NCBI GenBank assembly: GCA_944359065.1
Contig: CALVSP010000006.1
Coordinates: 1-40,554, forward strand
Origin: an uncultured Bacilli bacterium
GTDB lineage: Bacteria; Bacillota_I; Bacilli_A; RF39; UBA660
Direction: 5' to 3'
Length of the DNA: 40,554 nt
In this document: piece after piece, positions 34,679-40,554 of the stretch
Numbering within the stretch: the stretch's first letter is position 1
Layout of the letters: every line of letters begins with the position of its first letter
Position numbers and translations under genes: made by a program
Notes under the pieces: model-generated
What the model was told of the DNA's origin: nothing
Database searches by the model: none
What the model saw: only the letters and a program-made list of their open reading frames with translations

Positions 34679-36625
34679 ATGTTTGAATTAGTATCTAAAT
34701 ATAAACCAAGTGGTGATCAACCACAGGCAATAAATGAATTGGTTAAAGGTGTTGAAAATGGCAAGAAATATCAAGTTTTACTAGGAGCAACAGGTACAGG
34801 TAAAACATTTACGGTTGCTAATGTTATTGCTAAAGTTAATAAACCTACTCTAGTTTTAGCTCACAATAAAACTTTAGCAGGACAATTATATAGTGAATTA
34901 AAAGAGCTTTTTCCTGAAAATCGTGTAGAATACTTTGTATCTTATTATGATTATTATCAACCAGAAGCTTATGTTGCTAAGACAGATACTTATATAGAAA
35001 AAGATGCATCTATCAATGATGAAATAGATGAATTAAGGCATTCTGCTACATCTTCTTTACTAAATAGAAGAGATGTTATCGTAGTAGCATCTGTTTCTTG
35101 TATATATGGTATAGGTGAAAAAGAAGAATATAAAAATAAAATGTTAACTTTAAATGTTGGCGATAATGTTGAAAGAAATGATATATTAGAAAAATTAGTC
35201 GAAATGTTATATGAAAGAAACAATTTGGATTTAAAAAGAGGATCATTTCGCGTACGAGGAGATATATTAGAAATAGTTCCTATAAACCAACACAACCATG
35301 CTATTAGAATTGAATTTTTTGGTGATGAAATTGATAAAATATTAGAAGTAGATATTTTAACTAATAAAGTAATAAATAACAAAAAATCAATTTCTATCTT
35401 CCCTGCTAGTCACTTTGTAACTAGCGAAGATAAATTAAAAATAGCTATTAAAAATATACGACAAGAACTAGAACAACAATTAGAAAAATTTAAAAGTGAA
35501 AATAAACTATTAGAATATCAAAGATTACAAGAAAGAACTAATTATGATTTAGAAATGTTAGAAGAAACGGGATTTTGTCGCGGTGTTGAAAACTATTCTA
35601 GACATATAGCTTTAAAAGAACCAGGCGCAACCCCTACTACATTAATAGATTTTTTTGATAAAGATTTTTTATTAGTAGTCGATGAATCACATGTTACTCT
35701 ACCCCAAGTAAGAGGAATGTATAATGGTGATCGAGCTAGAAAAGAAGTTTTAGTTAATTATGGTTTTAGATTACCTAGTGCTTTAGATAATCGACCTTTA
35801 AAATTTGATGAATTTGAATCTAAAATAAATCAAGTTATTTGTGTATCTGCTACACCTGGAGATTATGAATTAGAAAAGACAAATTATAAGTTTGTCGAAC
35901 AGATAATTAGACCAACTGGTCTTTTAGATCCAATTGTAGAAGTAAGAAAATCAAAAAATCAAATAGATGATTTGGTAAATGAAATAAATAATCAAATTAA
36001 TAAAAATGAAAGAACATTAATTACTACTCTAACGATAAGAATGGCTGAAGAATTAACTAATTATTTGAAGAAAATAGATATTAAAGTAGCTTATTTACAT
36101 ACTGAAGTTAAAACATTAGAAAGATTGAGAATAATTAATGATTTAAGAAAAGGTAAATACGATGTTTTGGTAGGTATAAATTTATTAAGAGAAGGCTTAG
36201 ATATACCTGAAGTAAGTTTAGTAGCTATATTAGATGCTGATAAACAAGGATTTTTAAGAAGTGAAAGAAGCTTAATTCAAACTATTGGACGTGCTGCAAG
36301 AAATGCTAATGGTAAGGTTATTATGTATGCTGATACTATTAGTGAATCTATGGATAAAGCCATAAAAGAAACTAACAGAAGAAGAAAAATCCAAGAAGAA
36401 TATAATATTAAACATAACATAACTCCTAAAACAATTATCAAAGAAATAAGAGAAGTTGTTACAAATAATAAAGATATTGAAAAAGATACTAATAAAATTA
36501 GTAAAAAAGATAAACAAAAATTAATGATTGACATTGAAAGAGAAATGAAAGAAGCAGCTAAAAACTTAGATTTTGAAAGAGCAATGGAATTAAGAGATAT
36601 ATTATTTGAATATAAGTCTGAATAA
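34679..36625 (+). CDS. uvrB: Excinuclease ABC subunit B (restored by the element)
   Basis: 648 residues, complete. UvrB verifies DNA damage after UvrA and recruits UvrC in nucleotide excision repair. Motifs: GATGTGKT Walker A, the [11 protein letters not shown] beta-hairpin, the DESH box ([11 protein letters not shown]), [21 protein letters not shown], the later helicase motifs (QTIGRAARN) and the C-terminal UVR motif [22 protein letters not shown]. Start at 34679 corresponds to the MFELVSKYK of the fragment at 17079; AAAGGATG precedes it. The first 91 codons lie inside the element and the remainder is host, joined at 34952. No uvrA follows. Confidence 0.97.
   Translation: MFELVSKYKPSGDQPQAINELVKGVENGKKYQVLLGATGTGKTFTVANVIAKVNKPTLVLAHNKTLAGQLYSELKELFPENRVEYFVSYYDYYQPEAYVAKTDTYIEKDASINDEIDELRHSATSSLLNRRDVIVVASVSCIYGIGEKEEYKNKMLTLNVGDNVERNDILEKLVEMLYERNNLDLKRGSFRVRGDILEIVPINQHNHAIRIEFFGDEIDKILEVDILTNKVINNKKSISIFPASHFVTSEDKLKIAIKNIRQELEQQLEKFKSENKLLEYQRLQERTNYDLEMLEETGFCRGVENYSRHIALKEPGATPTTLIDFFDKDFLLVVDESHVTLPQVRGMYNGDRARKEVLVNYGFRLPSALDNRPLKFDEFESKINQVICVSATPGDYELEKTNYKFVEQIIRPTGLLDPIVEVRKSKNQIDDLVNEINNQINKNERTLITTLTIRMAEELTNYLKKIDIKVAYLHTEVKTLERLRIINDLRKGKYDVLVGINLLREGLDIPEVSLVAILDADKQGFLRSERSLIQTIGRAARNANGKVIMYADTISESMDKAIKETNRRRKIQEEYNIKHNITPKTIIKEIREVVTNNKDIEKDTNKISKKDKQKLMIDIEREMKEAAKNLDFERAMELRDILFEYKSE
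34934..34952 (+). other. attR core (19-bp direct repeat)
   Basis: TTTGTATCTTATTATGATT inside uvrB, identical to the attL core and in the same reading frame. Left of it the sequence is the element's own uvrB start; right of it is the host gene. Confidence 0.85.
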
Positions 36626-36648
36626 TCTATCTTTTTTTTTAGAAAGTA

Positions 36649-36657
36649 TGATATAAT
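36649..36657 (+). promoter_or_regulatory. Extended -10 promoter for lgt-trxB
   Basis: TGATATAAT is a perfect extended -10, 24 bp before the lgt ATG; the -35 side is a T-rich tract without a clear box. Confidence 0.6.
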
Positions 36658-36680
36658 TATTATAGAGAGGAATGATAAAA

Positions 36681-37496
36681 ATGAATCCAGTTTTATTAGA
36701 TTTAGGTGTTATAAAAATTTATTGGTATTCTGTAATGATATTATTAGGAGTTTTTGTGGGGGGTTCTTTGATTATAAAAGAGGCAAAAAAATTTAAAATT
36801 CCCGAAGATTATATAGTAAATCTGATATTATATACATTAATATTTGGAATAATAGGAGCAAGATTATATTATGTTGCTTTTGAATGGCAATATTATAGTA
36901 ATCATTTACTTGATATAATCAAAATTTGGGAAGGTGGATTAGCTATCCATGGTGGTATATTATTTGGTTTAATAGTTATAATAATTTATACTAAAAAATA
37001 TAATGTAAATACTTTTAGAATGCTAGATATTATAGTTGTTGGTTTAATAATCGGTCAAGCTATTGGTAGATGGGGAAATTTTTTTAATGGTGAAGCTCAT
37101 GGGCCAGCAACATCGTTAAGTTATTTACAATCATTACATTTGCCTAGTTTTATAATAGAAGGCATGAAAATTAATGGAACTTATTACCAACCAACATTTT
37201 TATATGAATCAATATGGTGTTTAATTGGATTTATATTACTATTACTATTTAGAAAAAGAAGATATTGTAAAATAGGTCAAACTACAGCATTATATTTAGT
37301 ATGGTATGGTATAGGAAGATATATAATAGAAGGATTGAGAACAGATAGTTTGATGTTATTTGACTTCAAAATAGCTCAAATAGTATCTATGGCATTAATA
37401 ATAATTGGTTTAATAATATTATTAGTTAAATCCAAAGGAACTGTATTTACAAATCAATACAATGATAAGGAGAATATCGATGAAGTACGATTTTGA
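36681..37496 (+). CDS. lgt: Prolipoprotein diacylglyceryl transferase
   Basis: Transfers diacylglycerol from phosphatidylglycerol to the lipobox Cys of lipoprotein precursors in the membrane. 271 residues with about seven hydrophobic segments, the Lgt signature GRWGNFFNGEAHG, the early LARLYY-like GARLYYVAFEW and the late PTFLYESIW. The ATG at 36681 is preferred over 36672, since GAGAGG is then 10 bp upstream. It overlaps the next gene by 17 bp. Confidence 0.95.
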   Translation: MNPVLLDLGVIKIYWYSVMILLGVFVGGSLIIKEAKKFKIPEDYIVNLILYTLIFGIIGARLYYVAFEWQYYSNHLLDIIKIWEGGLAIHGGILFGLIVIIIYTKKYNVNTFRMLDIIVVGLIIGQAIGRWGNFFNGEAHGPATSLSYLQSLHLPSFIIEGMKINGTYYQPTFLYESIWCLIGFILLLLFRKRRYCKIGQTTALYLVWYGIGRYIIEGLRTDSLMLFDFKIAQIVSMALIIIGLIILLVKSKGTVFTNQYNDKENIDEVRF

Positions 37497-38349
37497 TTGT
37501 GTCGTGGTCGGTTCTGGTATAGCCGGAATGACTGCAGCAATATATTTAAAAAGATCAAATGTAAACGTATTAATATTAGATAATGATGCTCCAGGTGGCT
37601 TATTAAATAAAATAAGTATAATAGAAAATTATCCGGGATTTGATAAAATATCAGGACCTGATTTAGCCTATAAAATTTTTGAACAAGTTAATAAATTAGG
37701 TATAGAAATAAGATATGGTAAAGTGTTAGATATAAATAATCATATAGTTAAAACAGATATTGAAGAAATATCTGCTAATAAAGTTATTTTAGCTCTAGGT
37801 CGTAAAGCACGTAAATTAGAAAATACTAATGATATTAAAAATATAAGCTATTGTGCGTTATGTGATGGTAATTTATATAAAGATAAAGTAGTAGCTATTG
37901 TAGGTTATAGTAATTCCGCATTAGAAGAAGCTATTTACTTATCAGATATATGTAAAAAAGTTATTATTATAGGTCGAGGTTCTAAATTTAATGGTGAAGA
38001 TAGTTTAATTGATAGAATTAAAAAAATTAATAATATTGAAATTCAACTTGATTGTGTAATAGAAACACTTAATAAAGAAAATGAATCATTAACCGAAATT
38101 ATTACCAATAAAGGCTTATTTAAAGTAGATGGTATGTTTGTTTCAATAGGATACGAACCGAATGTTACTTTTTTAAATGATATTAATAAAGATAATGGTT
38201 ATATAATAGTTGATAATAAAATGAAAACGAATATTGATTATATATATGCTTGTGGTGACATTATAAAAAAAGATATATATCAGTTGACAACAGCAGTTGG
38301 CGAAGCAACTATTGCTGCTATAAATGTTAAAAAAAAATTAAGAAATTAA
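37480..38349 (+). CDS. trxB: Thioredoxin reductase-like FAD/NAD(P)H protein
   Basis: 289 residues. FAD motif VVGSGIAGMTAAIYL at the start, redox pair CALC (about 125-128, then DG), NAD(P)H motif VAIVGYSNSALEEA and the closing ACGDI. These fit thioredoxin reductase, which passes electrons from NADPH to thioredoxin. It is somewhat shorter than the usual 305-320 and its Cys pair is CALC instead of CATC, so a related disulfide reductase is possible. Start at 37480 follows AAGGAG inside the end of lgt. Confidence 0.88.
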   Translation: MKYDFDCVVVGSGIAGMTAAIYLKRSNVNVLILDNDAPGGLLNKISIIENYPGFDKISGPDLAYKIFEQVNKLGIEIRYGKVLDINNHIVKTDIEEISANKVILALGRKARKLENTNDIKNISYCALCDGNLYKDKVVAIVGYSNSALEEAIYLSDICKKVIIIGRGSKFNGEDSLIDRIKKINNIEIQLDCVIETLNKENESLTEIITNKGLFKVDGMFVSIGYEPNVTFLNDINKDNGYIIVDNKMKTNIDYIYACGDIIKKDIYQLTTAVGEATIAAINVKKKLRN

Positions 38350-38357
38350 TTTTTTTT
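38331..38357 (+). terminator. Terminator after trxB
   Basis: AAAAAAATTAA and TTAATTTTTTT pair around GAAA. The trxB stop codon is within it. Confidence 0.7.
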
Positions 38358-38372
38358 TAATAATTATAAATT

Positions 38373-38425
38373 TTCCATACACACCGAATTTAGTACTAGA
38401 CAAAAATAAAAAAAAATTATATAAT
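38373..38425 (+). promoter_or_regulatory. Promoter of DGR target gene 2
   Basis: TAGACA (38397-38402) and TATAAT (38420-38425), 17 bp apart, with upstream bases GAATTTAGTACTAGACAAAA shared with the first target promoter. The two targets are thus likely co-regulated; the -10 here is the stronger. Confidence 0.75.
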
Positions 38426-38449
38426 TAACTTATAATAGGAGAGATAATT

Positions 38450-40162
38450 ATGGGAAATTTAAAAAATTTTAAGAAATTTGGTTTTACTTTGATCGAATTA
38501 CTGGCAGTAATAATTATACTAGCTATAGTAGCGCTTATTGCTACACCAATAATATTAGATGTAGTAGAAGATGCCAGAATATCAGCAGGAAAATCAGAAT
38601 CACAAATGGTATTAAGCGGAATAAATAACTATTGTGCAACTGAAGATATAAAATATCAAATGGACAATAATTATACAAAAATATGTACATCAGATATGGA
38701 TATAAATGATGTACCAACAATGGTTAATTTAGGAAATGCTACAATTGATAAGATTAAATATAATGGAACTAAATTAACAGAATTAGTTATAGAAAGTAAT
38801 AATCATAAATTTACACTATGTTCAAGTGGTCAATTTGCAATGGATGATGAAGAATGTCCAAGAGATCCTAATTCACTAATAACTAAGTTATTAGCTCAAT
38901 ATTCAGAAGGAAATACTACTGGTTTAGTAAAAGATAGTACAAATCCTAATTTATATTATTACAAAGGAACAAATGAAGAAGTGGCAAACAATTATTTGTG
39001 GTATGGTGGTCATCAATGGCGAGTAATAGAATTTGATACAAGTGCTAATACATTGACACTAATAACGCAACAACCATTAACAGCAATACAACCAACCAGT
39101 GCCGTATGGGAAACTGAAGAAGCATATAATAATAGTTATATAAACATTTGGCTAAATGAATATTTTTGGAATAGTTTGGATAGCAGTATACAAGCAACAA
39201 TTCAAGATACAACATTTAATATAGGAATATATACTGATATAGATGAAATAACGACAACAAAAAAAGTAGGATTATTAGATGAAGACCAATATAAAAGAGC
39301 AGGCGATGGAACTACTGGGCAAAATTCATTCTTAGATATTAAAGATTATTTTTGGTTAGGAAATAGATCTAGTTCGTCTGACGTTCGATACGTGGACTAC
39401 AATGGTTACGTCAATAGTAGTTCGGTGTCGGTTGCGAGTGGCGTCCGTGCAGTTATAAAAATTTCTGATATAACCATCACTGGAGGGGATGGTACTCTTG
39501 TGAGCAATTATCAAGTAGCAAACAAGGCAACAAATACAAATGATGTACAAGTAGGAGAATATATCAATGTACCATATAATGGAAGTGATAATGCTTGCGG
39601 AAATGATAATATATGTACATTTAGAGTAGTAAGTAAAGATGAAGATAGTATCAAAGTAGTACTAAATGGTTTACTTCCAACAGAAAGTCAATATGGAAGT
39701 TCGGTAACAATAACTACAAGTCATACAATATATACCACACTGAATACATTTGCTAATGGAATAAGTAACACATATCGATATACCGGAAATAAAACATTCT
39801 ATATAGGAGATTATCCATCTGGAGCAAATTATGAAGATGTCCAAGATGAAACATTGGAAGTAAGTGTTGGATTACCAACAGTGGGCGAGATGTTCAGTGG
39901 GAATGATATAGATATGGGAAGTTCCAAAACATTTGTCGATGTAAACACAATAGAAAATCCAACAGCATCAAGTTGGTATTGGACAATGAATAGATATAGT
40001 TCGTCTAACGTTCATAACGTGAGCTACAGTGGTTACCTCGGTAGTAGTTCGGTGTCGGATACGGATGGCGTCCGTGCAGTTATATACCTGAAGTCAGGGA
40101 CTTCAGCCATAACCTTCACAGGAGGTGAAGGTACTCCACAATCACCGTATGTTTTGCAATAA
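38450..40162 (+). CDS. DGR target protein 2: prepilin-like N-terminus with two C-type-lectin-like variable domains
   Basis: 570 residues, clearly a paralogue of target 1 along its full length. The leader ends KKFG and is followed by FTLIE, the canonical Gly/Phe prepilin cleavage site (Ala in copy 1), then a hydrophobic helix. The pseudopilin-like Cys region and both lectin-like modules are kept, with variable repeats at residues 307-334 and 516-543. It lies 95 bp before the template repeat, the usual cis arrangement of a DGR target. Ribosome site AGGAGAG. Differences from copy 1 concentrate in the variable repeats and in loops before the second repeat. Expected location: cell surface or a pseudopilus tip. 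Confidence 0.87.
   Translation: MGNLKNFKKFGFTLIELLAVIIILAIVALIATPIILDVVEDARISAGKSESQMVLSGINNYCATEDIKYQMDNNYTKICTSDMDINDVPTMVNLGNATIDKIKYNGTKLTELVIESNNHKFTLCSSGQFAMDDEECPRDPNSLITKLLAQYSEGNTTGLVKDSTNPNLYYYKGTNEEVANNYLWYGGHQWRVIEFDTSANTLTLITQQPLTAIQPTSAVWETEEAYNNSYINIWLNEYFWNSLDSSIQATIQDTTFNIGIYTDIDEITTTKKVGLLDEDQYKRAGDGTTGQNSFLDIKDYFWLGNRSSSSDVRYVDYNGYVNSSSVSVASGVRAVIKISDITITGGDGTLVSNYQVANKATNTNDVQVGEYINVPYNGSDNACGNDNICTFRVVSKDEDSIKVVLNGLLPTESQYGSSVTITTSHTIYTTLNTFANGISNTYRYTGNKTFYIGDYPSGANYEDVQDETLEVSVGLPTVGEMFSGNDIDMGSSKTFVDVNTIENPTASSWYWTMNRYSSSNVHNVSYSGYLGSSSVSDTDGVRAVIYLKSGTSAITFTGGEGTPQSPYVLQ
39368..39452 (+). repeat. DGR variable repeat VR3 (internal domain of target 2)
   Basis: 85-bp template copy with 12 mismatches: 11 at template A and one C to G (unit position 43). 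At the ten template Asn codons it encodes D, Y, D, Y, N, Y, N, S, V, S. Confidence 0.95.
39995..40079 (+). repeat. DGR variable repeat VR4 (C-terminal domain of target 2)
   Basis: 85-bp template copy with 11 mismatches: 10 at template A and one G to A (unit position 20). At the ten template Asn codons it encodes N, N, S, Y, S, Y, G, S, D, D. It is the variable repeat nearest the template, 178 bp away. Confidence 0.95.
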
Positions 40163-40208
40163 GCAAACATAGTATAAATAACAATAATGTATAAACGAAG
40201 TAAAGACA

Positions 40209-40234
40209 CACCTTGCCGATAAAGTGGCAAGGTG
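40209..40234 (+). promoter_or_regulatory. Conserved hairpin downstream of target gene 2
   Basis: Same 9-bp stem (CACCTTGCC/GGCAAGGTG) and GATAAAGT loop as at 6464-6489, at the same 130-bp offset from the last variable repeat. Here it stands between VR4 and the template. Since locus 1 has the hairpin but no template, it probably serves target recognition rather than template RNA. Confidence 0.7.
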
Positions 40235-40242
40235 AGGCAAAT

Positions 40243-40353
40243 ATGGGTGTAAGGCTATATAGTTCGTCTAACGTTCGAAACGTGAACAACAATGGTAACC
40301 TCAATAGTAATTCGGTGTCGAATACGAATGGCGTCCGTGCAGATTCCTTCTAA
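40243..40353 (+). other. Short open frame spanning the template repeat
   Basis: ATG at 40243, preceded by AAGGTGAGG from the hairpin arm, opens a 36-codon frame that reads through the template in the same frame as the targets (Asn-rich) and stops at 40351-40353. Template repeats are usually non-coding; this may reflect derivation from a gene end or allow translation of the unmutated repeat. I do not claim a real protein. Confidence 0.35.
40258..40342 (+). repeat. DGR template repeat (TR)
   Basis: An 85-bp unit containing 26 adenines, arranged as ten AAC/AAT codons in the target frame. It matches VR1-VR4 over the same 85 bp with 46 of 50 mismatches at its A positions. It begins TATAGTTCGTCT and ends in the GC-rich GGCGTCCGTGCAG, the likely initiation-of-mutagenic-homing end. 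Homology to the VRs stops abruptly after 40342. Confidence 0.95.
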
Positions 40354-40554
40354 ACTTAATTTATATGATTAAAGTTGTATAAAACAAGAATTAGGAAACA
40401 ATTCTTATTCCCTAGGTATAAACCTAAAACTATTGGTGATAGTACAACCAGAATAAAAGTGGTTTAGTAGAGTAAAATGGGTCTAGGATTTCTGGTGTGA
40501 AGTAAAATTCTATAAAAATAGATGCGAAAAATAAAAAAGCAAGAATTTCTAGTG
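40343..40554 (+). other. Structured non-coding region after the TR, to the window edge
   Basis: No gene. Three small hairpins in a row: AAGAATT/AATTCTT (40386-40406), TAGGT/ACCTA (40413-40426) and AACCA/TGGTT (40446-40464). In studied DGRs the RNA downstream of the TR is structured and needed for cDNA priming by the reverse transcriptase. The reverse transcriptase and any accessory gene are not seen before the edge. Confidence 0.55.

Larger units (their letters stand above)
17334..34952. mobile_element. 17.6-kb integrative element inserted in uvrB
   Basis: Bounded by identical 19-bp repeats TTTGTATCTTATTATGATT (17334-17352 and 34934-34952), both at the same codon of uvrB. The left repeat ends the truncated host fragment; the right repeat joins an element-supplied 5' part to the remainder of the host gene. 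Cargo: ssb, PcfK/PcfJ-like genes, an IS110 insertion, DnaB-like ATPases, a Rep-like protein, a CI-like repressor, a nuclease pair, an excisionase-like gene and two tandem tyrosine integrases at the right end. No relaxase, coupling protein, secretion or structural phage genes are visible, so I call it an integrative mobilizable or satellite-like element. Confidence 0.88.

Noticed and set aside
17334-34952. Element considered as a complete prophage or a full conjugative element
   Set aside because: No capsid, terminase, tail, lysis, relaxase, coupling protein or type IV secretion genes could be recognised.
34990-36534. Minus-strand frames opposite uvrB
   Set aside because: They are shadows of a strongly conserved uvrB coding sequence.

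Overview
The window is very AT-rich, uses the standard bacterial code (TGA as stop, TGG for Trp) and has strong Shine-Dalgarno sites. The run jag-end / mnmE / mnmG / rsmG followed by a ParB-family gene is the gene neighbourhood seen next to the replication origin in Bacillota. I infer a low-GC member of the Bacilli, perhaps one of the small-genome gut lineages; the exact taxon cannot be read from the sequence.

Layout. (1) 1-4569: tail of a Jag/KhpB-like gene, an HD-domain hydrolase, then mnmE-mnmG-rsmG (tRNA and rRNA modification). (2) 4594-6538: a prepilin-like surface protein gene with two diversity-generating retroelement (DGR) variable repeats, then a conserved hairpin. (3) 6527-15245, minus strand: short glucose-6-phosphate isomerase and a giant membrane GT84/GH94 beta-1,2-glucan synthase-like protein. 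(4) 15396-17018: ParB-family protein with a 15-residue tandem-repeat linker and no parA beside it. (5) 17334-34952: a 17.6-kb integrative element inside uvrB, bounded by a 19-bp direct repeat. It carries ssb, PcfK/PcfJ-like genes, an IS110-family insertion with a candidate bridge RNA, three tyrosine recombinases, an excisionase-like gene, a CI-like repressor, a PD-(D/E)XK nuclease pair, a Rep-like protein and a DnaB-like helicase. I saw no relaxase, type IV secretion or virion genes, so it resembles a mobilizable or satellite element. Its right end supplies a replacement first 91 codons of uvrB, so uvrB stays intact after insertion. (6) 34679-38349: uvrB, lgt and a thioredoxin-reductase-like gene. 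(7) 38397-40554: a second copy of the prepilin/DGR target with two more variable repeats, the same hairpin, and the DGR template repeat, followed by structured non-coding DNA to the window edge.

The main discovery is the DGR. One 85-bp template repeat (40258-40342), with 10 Asn (AAY) codons, matches four 85-bp variable repeats (5599, 6250, 39368, 39995). Of 50 template/variable mismatches I counted, 46 fall at template adenines, the signature of adenine-specific mutagenic retrohoming. Each target protein has a type IV prepilin N-terminus and two C-type-lectin-like domains, each ending in a variable repeat. One target gene lies about 34 kb from the template. The reverse transcriptase is not in the window and is predicted just beyond the right edge.
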